DNA of 64,000 bases from Zerene cesonia (Eukaryota > Arthropoda > Insecta > Lepidoptera > Pieridae), in NCBI RefSeq assembly GCF_012273895.1, contig NC_052106.1, positions 5,952,001 through 6,016,000 on the forward strand, in the 5' to 3' direction. The position numbers and the translations under genes were made by a program. This document shows positions 23,954 to 37,440 of this stretch, piece by piece (within the stretch, counting starts at the first letter, position 1; every line of letters begins with the position of its first letter). Below the pieces are notes generated by a model, which searched no databases, was not told where the DNA came from, and saw only the letters and a program-made list of their open reading frames with translations.

Positions 23954-24129
23954 TCTTATATATAATATTCTCGTGTCACAATGTTAGTTACTACACTCCT
24001 CCGAAAGGACTGGACCGATTCTCATTAAATTTTGTGTACATATCGGGTAGGTCTGACTGGGCTAACGTCTATTTTTCATTTCCCTAAATGATACGAGTAA
24101 GGCAGAACAACGTTTGCCGGATCAGCTTG
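23954..24129 (+). mobile_element. Helitron-like non-autonomous fragment
   Basis: Starts TCTTATATATAATATTCTCG and ends GTTTGCCGGATCAGCTTGT, a pattern resembling widespread lepidopteran repeats that end CAGCTAGT. No coding capacity. Classification tentative. Confidence 0.45.
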
Positions 24130-24132
24130 TAA

Positions 24133-24373
24133 TCTATATACCTATATATGTAAAAGAAAGTGGTGTTACTTACACTATTTATAGCTCTAGAACGGATTAA
24201 CCGATTTGGCTGAAAATTTGTACAGAGGTACCTAAGAACCGGAGGAGGGACATAAGATATATAAAAAAAACATTTTTATCCCGGAGGTCCCACGGGAACG
24301 GGAACATGCGAGGAAACCCCCTAGTCTATCTTTCCTGCGACTACGCGTGCAAAGCCGCGGGCGGAAAGCTAGT
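24133..24373 (+). mobile_element. Helitron-like non-autonomous element
   Basis: Begins TCTATATACC and ends GCGGGCGGAAAGCTAGT, i.e. TC at the 5' end and CTAGT at the 3' end after a GC-rich stretch, as in Helitrons. It abuts the preceding fragment, suggesting tandem or nested insertion. Classification tentative. Confidence 0.5.
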
Positions 24374-24526
24374 TTATAATATTTGCAGAATGTCGAGACA
24401 CCTACTCTGTCATTCGAACAAATTTAAGGATGCGTAAATATAATGTACGCTGTTTTTAAAAGCAGTCGTTTAATATCCCTTATTATTAAGAGAAATAACA
24501 GCTTACTATTAAGTACAGGGCTATGT

Positions 24527-25526
24527 NNNNNNNNNNNNNNNNNNNNNNNNNNNNNNNNNNNNNNNNNNNNNNNNNNNNNNNNNNNNNNNNNNNNNNNNNN
24601 NNNNNNNNNNNNNNNNNNNNNNNNNNNNNNNNNNNNNNNNNNNNNNNNNNNNNNNNNNNNNNNNNNNNNNNNNNNNNNNNNNNNNNNNNNNNNNNNNNNN
24701 NNNNNNNNNNNNNNNNNNNNNNNNNNNNNNNNNNNNNNNNNNNNNNNNNNNNNNNNNNNNNNNNNNNNNNNNNNNNNNNNNNNNNNNNNNNNNNNNNNNN
24801 NNNNNNNNNNNNNNNNNNNNNNNNNNNNNNNNNNNNNNNNNNNNNNNNNNNNNNNNNNNNNNNNNNNNNNNNNNNNNNNNNNNNNNNNNNNNNNNNNNNN
24901 NNNNNNNNNNNNNNNNNNNNNNNNNNNNNNNNNNNNNNNNNNNNNNNNNNNNNNNNNNNNNNNNNNNNNNNNNNNNNNNNNNNNNNNNNNNNNNNNNNNN
25001 NNNNNNNNNNNNNNNNNNNNNNNNNNNNNNNNNNNNNNNNNNNNNNNNNNNNNNNNNNNNNNNNNNNNNNNNNNNNNNNNNNNNNNNNNNNNNNNNNNNN
25101 NNNNNNNNNNNNNNNNNNNNNNNNNNNNNNNNNNNNNNNNNNNNNNNNNNNNNNNNNNNNNNNNNNNNNNNNNNNNNNNNNNNNNNNNNNNNNNNNNNNN
25201 NNNNNNNNNNNNNNNNNNNNNNNNNNNNNNNNNNNNNNNNNNNNNNNNNNNNNNNNNNNNNNNNNNNNNNNNNNNNNNNNNNNNNNNNNNNNNNNNNNNN
25301 NNNNNNNNNNNNNNNNNNNNNNNNNNNNNNNNNNNNNNNNNNNNNNNNNNNNNNNNNNNNNNNNNNNNNNNNNNNNNNNNNNNNNNNNNNNNNNNNNNNN
25401 NNNNNNNNNNNNNNNNNNNNNNNNNNNNNNNNNNNNNNNNNNNNNNNNNNNNNNNNNNNNNNNNNNNNNNNNNNNNNNNNNNNNNNNNNNNNNNNNNNNN
25501 NNNNNNNNNNNNNNNNNNNNNNNNNN
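24527..25526. other. Assembly gap (1000 N)
   Basis: Exactly 1000 N; right border is repeat copy B. Confidence 0.99.
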
Positions 25527-25594
25527 TAATAAATGTTATTTGCAGTTAACAATTTTCTTTTTTCTTTATTACAATATTTATGGCAAGACTAGGT
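25527..25594 (-). repeat. 68-bp repeat flanking a gap (copy B)
   Basis: Perfect inverted copy of 14811-14878. Confidence 0.85.
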
Positions 25595-26044
25595 ATATTC
25601 GCTTCACAATTAAAACATGTTTTTCGTAGTAATGGATGTAGACACGTTCATTACAAGAACTTAAATGCGGATTTTAATTTCCAATTGGTTTCTACCACTG
25701 TGAAACCGTGATCATACATAATTGTTGCAAATAAAAACGTAGCGTATGATACATTCTGCTTATTTGGGTGCGGTTCAATTTTCTTCCGTTTCTTCTTAGT
25801 GTGAATTATACTAATTGATCGGAGGAGCTTTGTTATTTGTTTTTATAACCAAAGTGTTCATTTTGTTTTAAATTTAACATTAAGTTCACGATTTCTACAA
25901 GAAATGTGTGCTTAACGCAAGCATTACAAATGATTGTATAAAAATTTAACTAATTAATTGTTATGACCACTTTTGACACTAACATAATTATTAAAATCAG
26001 TTAATTTGTTCTTTGATTAAAGCGATGCAAATATTTCACCAGTC

Positions 26045-26370
26045 TTTTTTTTTTATGTCATAGCGGGCAACTGAGCTGGTGGTTCGCCTGATGGTAAGCG
26101 ATCACCACCGCCCATGAACATTCGCAAAGGTAGGGCCTCTGCGAATGCGCTGCCCGCTTTTAGGGAGTAAGGGAAAAGGAATGGATTAACTGGACTGGAA
26201 AGAAGGAATGGACTGGGATGGGAGAGGAAAAGGAAACGGGCCTCCGGCTCCCCCACTCACCGTACGAAACACAGTGGCATGCCACTATTTCACGCCGGTT
26301 TTCTGTGGGGGTGTGGTACTTCCCCGGTGCGAGCTGGCCCAATTCGTGCCGTAGCGTGCTCGACTACCAC
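26045..26370 (-). mobile_element. SINE-like element, near full length
   Basis: Reverse-oriented copy with the 5' head (GTGGTAGTCGAGCACGC on the minus strand), AAGTACCAC block, CCGGAGGCCCG, CCATTCC-rich middle, GGTGGTGATCGC stretch and a terminal A run. It is the best reference copy of the family in the window. The small open frames in it are not genes. Confidence 0.75.
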
Positions 26371-28099
26371 ATTAAAACACACACAGTCGTAAAATGTTTA
26401 TTATACCTATTATGATTCATTTATATTTCTTTAATTTTTTTTTTGTAAAACACTCCCAATTGCACAAATTTTAACGTGAGACAAACATTTACTCCAAATT
26501 CTTTTAATTACCTTTCAATATTTTATACCACAAATAGTCGTCACAAAACTCAAACGTCGCACTCTTATTAGTAGATGGCTAGTAGTTGATAAGAAGTATA
26601 GTGTAGTAATTTAATACCAGTTTGAGTACGTACGTCGTACAATACATAATGAGTATCCACAGATTATAGCCACCTGAATAATAATAAGTAGGTCTGGTTC
26701 TGTTGCAGCTATTGTCTCAATTTTAAAATCGTGATTGTGGTTTTCACTTGCAATTTTCATGGGCGCTTTTAAGAACTCCACCTGCTTAATTTTTTTTTTA
26801 TTTTTGTACAGTTTGTTCTATTTTCGAATGCGGCTATTTTAAATGTTTGTATCATATAGTCTTAGTATAATTCTCTATGACCAAGTTATAGTCAATTGTA
26901 GAAATCTGTTCCCAAAATTAAGATTTGCCTTAAAGGTCTCGTAACCAAGCCTCTTAAAAAAAGTAGTATTAGCTGTTTTAAGTCCGTGTTGTTTTCCATT
27001 TATGAAGAAAAATATTAATAGTAGTTTGAATATAGATTCGTTAATTATGTTGCGATTGCATAGAACGTTAATAAATACTGGATAACAAATAGATATATTG
27101 TTTCAGAAGCTATGTTATTCAATAATGGAATTGCCATAGAATCTCAAAATGATTCTTATTAGAAAATTTTAAATCTACTAATAATGTATTCACTTACTTT
27201 TTGCTAATGAATATATATTAAATGAATATCAAATAAGTGTATAAATTAAAATACAGACTCCCAACACTTGATAAATTGCGAATATCGGGAAAAACCAAAT
27301 CACACGTTTTCAATAAATCAACGTGATTTTAAATTCTTCCAACTATTACGCAACCAATAATAAACCTAAGTCTAATACCAAAGTAACAAAGAAACAACAT
27401 CAGTTCTTATAAACACATCATTAAAATAAGAAAACAAAATGTATTTGTCAATGATACATAAGGTTTATTGTGTCTAACGGTGTCCGTAATAAGCGATATC
27501 TTGATTATAACATAAACACGACGTAGGCGTGCGTGGGTTTCATTCACCTGTTAAATATTTAGTACAAACATTATCATAATTATCGAATGCCTTATCAACG
27601 AATGCGTATGCCCATTAACTATTTGAAATGCTAAATCTATAGAGAAAAGGTGCATCAATGAAACGGGTTTCACGTGAATGGATTATCCAGATTTTTCATT
27701 CAGATTTATTCATATATTCGCTTGATAGATTCATGAATTCCCGTATGTTCTATCTTTTATTGATAAATTTTAATTTCTCAAATTTCGTTAAATATTTATC
27801 AACCGATTAATTTGTTTAAAACATTGTTAGTGTGAAGTGATTTATTGCCAACTAGCTTTCCGTACGCGGATTCGCCCGCGTAATCAAAGCACCGGATAGT
27901 TACGGAATTTGCTCAGTATAAGTAGTTCCTATTATTTTCGCGTTTATAATATTAGTAGTGATTAGTATGACTTGTGTTTCGCTAGTTCAACATTCATTCT
28001 ACTTTATGCAATTAACTTCTGTGGAAATTGGTCTAGGTCTTAGAATTGCAATATGTGGTGTTTTATTGTTTTTTCCATAAATCTTGTAAATTTACATAT
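26371..28099. other. AT-rich intergenic DNA
   Basis: No gene. A short RTE-like scrap (about 27853-27960, ending TTTATAATATTAGTAG) is the only item noted. Confidence 0.35.
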
Positions 28100-28396
28100 G
28101 TGGAAACCGAGCACGCTTCGGCACGAATTGAGTCAGATCGTGGGGAAGTACCACACCCACACGGAAGATCGGCGTGATATAGTAACATGCTTCGTTCTAT
28201 AAGTGCGGAAGCCGGTGGGCCGTTTTCTTTTCCTCACCCTTCCCAGTCCATTCCTTCTTTCCCCTTGTCAATACTTTCTTTTAAAAGCGGGCATCCCATT
28301 CTCAGAGGCACTAGCTGCGCGAGTGTTCATAGGCGGTAGCGGTCACATACCATGAGGCGAACCACCAGCTCAGTTGCCATATATAACATAAAAAAA
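28100..28396 (+). mobile_element. SINE-like element, diverged
   Basis: Full-length but mutated family copy, from GAGCACGCTTCGGCACGAAT to a short A tail. Confidence 0.7.
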
Positions 28397-29033
28397 TCTC
28401 CCTCCACGGTTCGTGATAACTGTATACGGTTTGCGATAAAACTATTTTCGCCAACCTATACTTAACTAGCTATATAGAGTTTTGGTATTATGATATTGAT
28501 AAAATATTAAATACATATTTACTCAGCACCTTCAAATAACCATCCTTAATTCCTAAATATATAGTCCGTAAATATACCAGAAGAGGCATGTATATTTTTC
28601 TTATCACCCTTTAAATGTAACCATCTAATCAAATTAAACACGATGTTTATCTACCGCGCAAACAGATTATATAAATATAGTGCCTACATTACTTAGACAG
28701 ATTGGATATATTCGCAAAATATACTGGCGTCCATTATATTAATGTAAATACAAGAACAGCATTAACTCCCAGTCGCGGAAAGGTCGCGCATCGATCTTTG
28801 CGACAACACTTCATTTAAACGCGCCAATTAAGGTGACTAAATAAATTCAACTAAAATAAAACTCGACACATTTAGTCGTTCAATAACGTCGCAAAAAAAG
28901 TACGATAACTGAGCCGCACCAAAAAGTAAGCAGTATCATTAAGCACACAAAATATGTTTTCCATTTATATAGGCGCGAGACGGTTATAATATTGTATACG
29001 CTGAGTGTTTACTCAGTAAGAAGTGTTTCATAG

Positions 29034-29054
29034 CACCTGCCGCGTTTTCCCACG
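29034..29054. promoter_or_regulatory. E-box next to Su(H) site
   Basis: CACCTGC (29034-29040) is followed six bases later by TTCCCACG (29047-29054), in a GC-rich island (about 29030-29130). The pairing suggests a Notch plus proneural input about 10 kb upstream of the m-alpha-like gene. Confidence 0.5.
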
Positions 29055-29139
29055 GAACGTTCGGCTCCGTTCGTGCGCGTCGGCTGAGATCGGGAGCGCG
29101 CGGGCGCGGGCGTCTCAGCGTGAATACAAATTGGCGGCA

Positions 29140-32100
29140 AATGTCATAGGGAAATAGCAGAATTTTAAGGCGTTAAGTCACGCATCGAGCGATACGATAT
29201 TCAATAGACATCGTGCCTCGGCATATTAATTATTATTGCATATTGCGATAAGCGATTGATTTCATTCCTTGGGCTTTCGTAAGCTGAGCCTTTGAATTCT
29301 ATGCTGTCTACATATTATTACAACCTGGGCATAATAACACAATGCATTATAGCAGAAATCATAAACAGTAGTCATTTTTCGAACGAGATATAATATACAG
29401 GTAAATAAATTTACAACAATAAATTAGTCACATCCAGCAGTAAATAAAATAAAAAAAAATATAAAGGCATAAGCATCGATATTTTAAAGCGTGTAAAAGT
29501 CAAATGAATACAAAGATAATAAACGTTTATGTCAAGCCTTTTCACGGTGTCGATGAAAAAAACGAAAACAATACAGCGTCCAAGGCTAGAGTGGATAAAA
29601 AACACAAACACACTATTAATAGAGGTCCGTTATATCAGAATAAATAAAAGAAAAATACACACGCGTAAATGCGCGTCGCAAATAGTAATACTGAAGTTGA
29701 TAAAAATACATAATTGACTCGAACAGGACAGTCCGGTCGCGAAACTAGATAAATTAAGATCCCGTTGTTAAACGGTGCTCCCACAATGTGCGATGGAAAT
29801 TATCGGCCGTGTTTAAAAATAAGCTGTTTATACCACGTTTTGTTTTGCTCGTACACTACGAGTCAATAACAAATGGTTTTTATTGCATGCGACACGAATA
29901 TATTTCGAGTTAACTATATATTGGGATTTGTTTATTGTCTATTTGAGTTCCAGGGTCCATTCTGGAGCGGGGATTATTGGTAGGTGTGTGATTGAAAGAT
30001 AAAGGGGAAATTATGTCGAAATTGTAGCTACGAGAATAGTTTATAGTTGGGTAGGATCGACTGATTACACCAATGACAATTTGAAATCGAGTTAGCTGGA
30101 AAGTTCTAGAAATAACTATATGCAGTTTGGAATATTTAATGCTATGTACGAGTATACGCAAACAGAAAAAAATAGACAAAGTACATGTGATTTTTTTATC
30201 GCAAAATATATTAAGTTATGATTTTAATTAAAATACGCAAACAATTCCAATTCTCGATTCCATTTCCCTATCTTAAACGAAAATCTAAGAAGGCTGATCA
30301 TAGTTGTATCTGAGAAAATAATTGAGCAATTGATAAAACATCTAGAACATTCGAACTAATAAAATACATACGTAGTTAGTTCTCAGCGATACACAACAAT
30401 AAACAGGGTTCCAGCCGCTGTATATAATAACACAGGCAACGGTGCGGTCACTGCGTATTTTTTATAATTACCTCAGTGGTCTTAGTGTTAATTAAAAATC
30501 AATAAGACCACACGATGCATCGGGCGACTCGTTTTCCGTACGTAGCACCTGGTTGATTCTCCCACGGCCTTACTTGGCTCTGCGGCGAGTTTTTTGCACA
30601 ACTTTTTGCCCACCTTTTGCGTTTTAAACAAGCACTTTCCTTGCAATTTCGCAATTTTCGCTCGTTCCTCATTTTGTTATTATTGACAGGCACTTAAGCG
30701 GGTTTTTTGGCACTTAAGCTATTTGCGCGGCAAGATGGATGCGGCGGAGATGAAAATGTGCTTATAAGGTGATTAAATTAACCGGTGACCTTTAGTTTTT
30801 TAATTATTTATTCAATTTACTTTCGTTTTCATTGTTTTTATGATAGGTTGGCTACGAGAGATGTATGAGGCGTAATGATGGAGGCGGATCTAGTGGTTAA
30901 TATATCATTATAAATTAATATCACTTCAAACGAAATGTGGGTAAAATTAATTTATGCTTATTTTCGTTTCTTTACGAGAGCGAATTGATTAATTTATTAA
31001 AGGTTTTTGGATTCATAAGTTTCAAATTAGGTATATTGATGATGTTGATTCCTATAAATAATCGGAATTCTCACGAGTATAATATGTTGATATGGAATAT
31101 AAAGGCTTAATTAATGTAATAATAATATTCTGGTTCTAGATATGGAAGATGCATATAGCCGACAACTTCGAAACTTTTAAAACCTCGATCACATCTAATA
31201 TATTCGAAATTATGTAATGTACATATATCGATCTATAAATAACATTCGAATAAAACCCAAAATAACCCAGTTAAAACTTGATCCAGTCCAAAATTATAGT
31301 AAACCTCTTATTATGTATCAAATGTCACCCCCTTTTTGAAAACTTAAATCTGATATATTTGCTTACTCCGTAGCACAATGGTCGCGCAAAAAAACGCTAT
31401 CCATACGAATAATATTAAACAAGCAAAAAATATAATATCACAGGTGCCTCATTGTTATTTCTGGTTGAGATTGGGTTTCTATTTTACAAACTATTGTATT
31501 CGAGAGGTTTTAGGCAAATTCCAGGCGAGATTCGCTTGATATGATTTTTTGTGTCAATTTTTTTCATGTAACTGACATAATTTTTGTGTTGGGGAGATTG
31601 AGCTGTATCATTATTAGGTTTCATTTAGGTACATACATATATTTTGAGCTGTAATCCTTGAATTAAAATGTATATTTATATATAACGTTCGTTTATTTAG
31701 TGTATAAGCATATTATAAAGGTATACAATGAAAAAATTATTTCGTAGTCACATAACATAACATTAGATAAGTAGGTAGTAAGTAGGTGAGGTATTTTAAT
31801 AAGTAACCAGTGCTGAAAAAAATCACTACTTTGCTATTGATTAAAACTGTTTAGGTATAATCATGGTCATCAACTATGGTCTTTAAGTATTGATATGATT
31901 CGTTCTAGTTTTAATCAAATGACGCAGAATAGTATATTGAACGTTAGCCAATTGCAAGTCACTGGCTATGACTTCTAATAGGCTGCTAATAATCACAGTT
32001 ACTCATTACCGAAACATGATTTTATTATGTCCATGCGAACAAATTCTGAGCGTTATCACGCACTTTTCTTTTATTAGCGCGGGAAAACGCATCACGCCTA

Positions 32101-33460
32101 GCTCTGCCTCTTGCCGTGATTGGCTTACGTCCGGCCAATAGAAGTACGATTCAAGCGCGGTTGGCGCACGCCTACCAAATGAACATTTTCAAATTTGGAA
32201 TGATTAGAACGTAATGTTTAAATTTCTGCATTATCTGCGGTTGATTGAATTGGTTTGCGTGGGCGATTCTTTTAGCACTAGATTCAGACTTCAGTTTTAT
32301 TCATTGTCGAGGGTATTAACATTAGGCATGACCTACCATTTGGAAATTTATCATGCTTTACCTTCTGAAACCTCAGTTCAAATAACAGTAATTTAAAAGT
32401 CACATACCATTAAATCGGGCTGTTATTGACTTAAAAGCGAATAGACGTTAATTAAAAATTGGAGAAGTTTCCACTAAATTCTTTCATAATTAACGTGTTG
32501 ATAATCATCGGTGGTACAGCGGAAATGGGCTTCTTGTATGCCTTGATATCTCAGTCTAGTGATATGTTAATCACGTCACTAAAATCTTGAGGCGTGTTTC
32601 TTTTTATTTTCTGCGTCGGATTATGATCTAAATTATGAATGTTAAGATGCGACGTCATTTTGTTAATAACGGATCTCGTAATCTTTGGCTTGTAAAATAA
32701 CTACGTGTTGATAATGGTCTACGTTAACTTACTGTGGTAGTATCTGTTTTTCGAATCTTAAAATTTTTTATGTCTGAAGAAGAATTTTTTATTTTTATAT
32801 TGATGTTATGTAATAAAAATATTAACGAGGGAAATTTGATTTCAGTTTTATTCAATAGACACATAAAAACATACTCATGAATACATTGTATATATTGTTA
32901 AATACACCTAAAATTTGAAAATTTTCATGAGTATGGAGGAGGGATTAAACATTTTAATTATGGAACTAAAAAAGGAATCTGATTAATACGGAGAACTATA
33001 TACTATAAGTAGTTAGCGCCATCTAGGCGAAACTGAGGGAACTAAAACAGTTTCCTTCAATCAACACAAGCGCTAGTGTCGCAGCATTTTCCTATCCTCG
33101 GGAAATAGTTTAGGAAAATAGATGCGTTTGTGTCCTATTAAATATTATATTTACTTTAGATGAACTTGTTTCACCTTATTGTCATGTTAACAATTTAATA
33201 AAAATGCATATTAAAGATTTTTGATGTAAATAACGTTTTATAAGAATATGGTAAAGACGAATACTATAAAGCGTATCAATTGAATTATGTAAATCTTTTG
33301 TTTAAAAACTCATCATTGTTATCATTTTACACTCAGACGACTGTATCTAAAATATTATGAAACTGAAAACGTTAAACAATAACAACCCGCGTATCCACTT
33401 AAAAATGTAAACAGCAACCTCTATTGTCAAACTCAAAAGAAATTGTCACGAGCCACATAT
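29140..33460. other. AT-rich intergenic DNA
   Basis: No gene recognised. GC-richer patches near 30500-30750 and 32050-32190 have no perfect Su(H) site. They could be regulatory. Confidence 0.3.
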
Positions 33461-33829
33461 CTACCTCCTTTTCCCCCTTACTCCACGGGTATATGTCTGT
33501 CTCACACCGCCTTAGTATATTGACTTAGCGGCCGTGCTTCTCACTCTTATCATATCGATCATTGATCTTTGAAATTCGTCGGCGAGCCGAGCGGCGTGCG
33601 TCGTTGCCACCGATTCTATCTCTCTCGCACGCGCGCGCAACGGTTACCGTTGTCTCGTGTTTCTTTTATTGCCGTTTTATTATTTCTTGTAGATAGATGA
33701 TCACGCGATTGTAAGCTGTCGCTTGGCGCGCACACGTCATGTTCCTTGTCCTTGTCGATCTCGAGGCGTAGTGCATGTGGCATCTCGTTTTGCCCGGCGC
33801 ACGTCTGACTCGCTGCCGTGCGTCGATGT

Positions 33830-33861
33830 TTTGGGAAGTGCACCCGCCCGGCGTTCCCACG
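33830..33861. promoter_or_regulatory. SPS-like pair with one weak half, 16-nt spacer
   Basis: TTTGGGAA (33830-33837, core TGGGAA retained) faces a perfect TTCCCACG (33854-33861) across 16 nt. It lies in a GC-rich island (about 33470-34030). A reading frame of about 134 codons runs antisense through the island, but it has no recognisable domain. Confidence 0.45.
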
Positions 33862-34029
33862 GTTCACCTTCGTCGACTTCCTTACGAAAAAAACAAACAA
33901 GAGCACTTTGTTAAAGAAAATCGACGTCTGCCGGTCGCGTTGAATGATTAATACAATTATGAACGCGCATGCCGCTACCTCCTTGAGTTGACGGTAATAA
34001 TAGTCCTTTATAAAGGACACGTGGTTGGG

Positions 34030-36100
34030 CCAAGCTTGTCGATTTGGTCACTGCTTTACCTTTGTGTCCAGTGCCCAATTGGAGTCAATTGTCGCGCGCA
34101 TAGACATAATACTGATAAAGATCTAAGAAATTGTAATAAATAGCATTTTAATTTTATAATATTGTATATTATTTGTTACGTACAACTAATACACAACTAA
34201 TACTATGTATAGGAAATAGATAAGCATGGGTTTTAGTAGAAAAAAAATATTATAATATAAAAGTAAAAAAACTGATTAGTTTAATAAAATCAGTTAGTGT
34301 AATTACCGTCAGTACAGATAAATTTGAGGAATTCTTTTTAAGGAATACATGAAATACGAAATGAATAATAGAATTTATTTGATGTAAATCATAACCATAT
34401 TCCAATGTCTATTTACATTCTAAATAAATCAATTATATTAAAATATAAGAAAATCTTCTATCGTGATATGTAATAGAAGAAAATTATTGTTCTTCAGGTC
34501 TTTAATTATTAATTATTTTATAATGAAAATAGGCATCTAAAAATTATGATTATGATTTAAAACAATTATATAAAAGAGTCCTTTGATACATATCTAAATA
34601 AATAAATATGTTAAAGATACGTAATATCATAATTCTATCTAACCAGTTTTATCGAACCAACCGGCATACCTAGCCGGACACATTTAACTTAGAAAACTGT
34701 AAAATCCTCTCATCAAATCCCAAACATTAAATTAAAGAAATAAGTAAAACTAATTAGCAGCCTGGACACATTACGGGCGTCGTTAAAACATAAAATTGGG
34801 TTGTTAAAAGTGACTTTCACGGTCCACATCGGTCGTAAGTGATGATTTAGTTGGCGGTGGCAGATGGCGAATCTTCTTAATGCGGGATCGTATTCAATCA
34901 GATGGGAGCGACGTTAGAAATGTATAGATAAGACCAGTAGAATAACCACGACGTGAGAAAAATCTTTGTAAATATCCATAGAGACATATGTATCTAATAG
35001 AGACATGTAGATTACATGTTGATGTATTTTAAATTTAATTACGTAATACAATTTTTGGTTTTGTAGCATGCAATGCTTTGTAAATGAGAAATTTTGAAAG
35101 TGGTTACAAATCGCGCCTGTTGATCGAATATTTTTCTATTCTTTCAAAATTTCCCATAAATGTGGGTAAAAAAGTGTATTATATTGCAGTTTTCGCCGTA
35201 ACGGAAGGATCTTATTTTAGCATTTAAATAATATAATAACCATTATTCAAATCAAGTAACAAAAGAAAGTAACCTGTTTTAGAAATATACATATTTTACT
35301 CATTTAAAACCCATTTGATTCCTTATTAAACTTAGTAAATAAAAAAATATATATATTTTACAATTGCTTAAGTTTAATGTTGACTGATTTTAATGGAAAC
35401 AATTGTTTAACTGTGTAATAAAATTTAAACGCTATTACCGTAAATTTTAACTTAATGAGACGCGTTTTACTTAGCATAAATCGAACCAATTTGTATCCGT
35501 AACTTATTTTAATTTAAGATTAAGCTCGCTCATGTAAACATGCCTATACTTAATGAAACTATAAAAAGTACTGCTACTGTGGCACTAATTGGCCGATTAA
35601 TTTTATGGCAAAGTCTAGCGAAAGAGCGTATTTAGTTCATCTTTTTAATGTATGTTTTTAATATTATTCGGCTTAATTGCTATTGCAACGTCGTATGTTA
35701 ACGCGACTTACCAGTGACTATGTAAGATCATGATTTTATCTTTGAGTAATTATTTAAACTATTTATAATACTTATTCGACTTTATATTTGCGTGAAGAGA
35801 CCTGCGATAAATAATCTGGCAAACTGCAAAACGTGTAACTTTCTCAGTATCATAATGTTTTATTTTTGTATATACAGTTGTGTACACTTTTAAAAAGAAA
35901 TTTTTGATAGTACAGATACTGCTATGCCACTATAAAGACTGTTACATGATATCATATTAGTAACCTTTAAAATTTTAATCTTTACAATATTTAGTTTTAG
36001 ATCATTTACTTATTATTTTATTGCATATATGTCCATACAAATCTTTAGTAACGCTGGCATGTGCTCAAGAAACTATATCCTACTTGCATACACTCCCGAG
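34030..36100. other. AT-rich intergenic DNA
   Basis: Nothing recognised. Confidence 0.3.
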
Positions 36101-36108
36101 GGACCGTC

Positions 36109-36130
36109 TTCCCACGGTCTTCCACACGTG
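36109..36130. promoter_or_regulatory. Su(H) site with adjacent CACGTG
   Basis: TTCCCACG (36109-36116) is followed by the class B E-box CACGTG (36125-36130). This is an isolated site in the interval between the two genes. Confidence 0.35.
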
Positions 36131-37329
36131 TTGACTTGTATACTAATATTTATAGCAAATTCATATTATTTGCTTACTGCTTTTTGTGTAAAAGGGGTTC
36201 ACCGCGTCTCTATTGTTATCGTAATATAATATAATTAAATACAGTGTGAGGTCAAGTTAATTTTTTTTATTAATATTGTCATTATAGACAATTATCTGTT
36301 GCTTAATTAAACTAATGATACGACTGACATAGTTAAATTAATATGTTGGTATGATGATTCTCTACTACAACATAGTAAATGTAAATTAAACGGATACTGA
36401 ATTCGTAATTACCGTTGAAGACAGTTCAAATATCAGCAGATTAGTTATTAACGATAATAATTAAATATTTTCAAACTTCAGTCATAAGGTTCGTAAATAC
36501 TTACGATAAAAATTATTTTAACAATTATCTAGATACATTTAAATATTAGTAATATACTCAGAAATATATTTTTACACTTTAAGTGGTAAGATGAGACCCA
36601 AATATAACAGGACAGTCTGGAGTCAAGTTAAAATGTCCATATTGTAGACATGAGAAGAAAGGGTCGCGCAAATTGAATAAAATGAAGACAGACAGCAGGA
36701 AAAGTAGACGAAACGAACTCATCCGTGTCTAGGATCTGAAGGAAAGGAGAGGGATCTCTTGGATGTTCTTTAAGCAGGTTTTTGAATATTTTATGGTGGA
36801 CTTCGAGGAAAGCGTAATAAAACTCTTTAGTGATATCTCTTATATGCACTTATGGTAACTCTTATTCATATATCTCATAGTATTCGAGTCAAAATACATT
36901 TTAGGAACATGCCTTGGTAGCTTTGATAGTATAATAGATGAGTATATAGGTTCTACTTACCCTATGTTACTAACAATATGGGACATGTTTTCTAATGTTT
37001 GATTATAAATATAATCATATCAATTAAACATAAGTTAATTACATAAGTTTTTATGCAAACAATTTTTTTTTATTTTATTATTATTACGTCTTTACAAATG
37101 AAGAACGTAGGGTACGACGAACTGTTAGATGTATCTTCATAAAACCGAGTATATAAAAAAATAAAACCAGGCTTAAATATGTAGTAAAAGTGCTAGTCGA
37201 ACTCGCGACACTAAGGGTTTAAAGAGCAACTGCCAAAAATTAGTCACCCGTCCATTTTTGTTAGGTATAGCGACAACAGAGAAACATTATCTTAGAAAAA
37301 TTACAGTCTGAATATATTTTTTTCACGAG

Positions 37330-37440
37330 ATACAGTATGGTGACGATGAGACGTATAGACAGACAGAGAGACAGACAACGGCGAAGTATTAGTAATAATA
37401 ACCTTTTTACCCTTTGGGTACGAAACTCTTAAAAGTATTT
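37330..37440 (+). mobile_element. Retroposon 3' tail fragment
   Basis: Contains a GACAGACAGAGAGACAGACA run followed by AGTATTAGTAATAATAACC and TTTTTACCCTTTGGGTACGA, a recognisable tail motif of a widespread lepidopteran repeat. Clade not assigned. Confidence 0.5.

Noticed and set aside
31368..31400. tRNA A-box-like TAGCACAATGG
   Set aside because: No B box (GGTTCGANTCC) or cloverleaf follows.
33616..34020. 134-codon minus-strand frame and overlapping frames
   Set aside because: The GC-rich island has few stop codons by composition; no domain, and frames overlap on both strands. An enhancer is a better reading.
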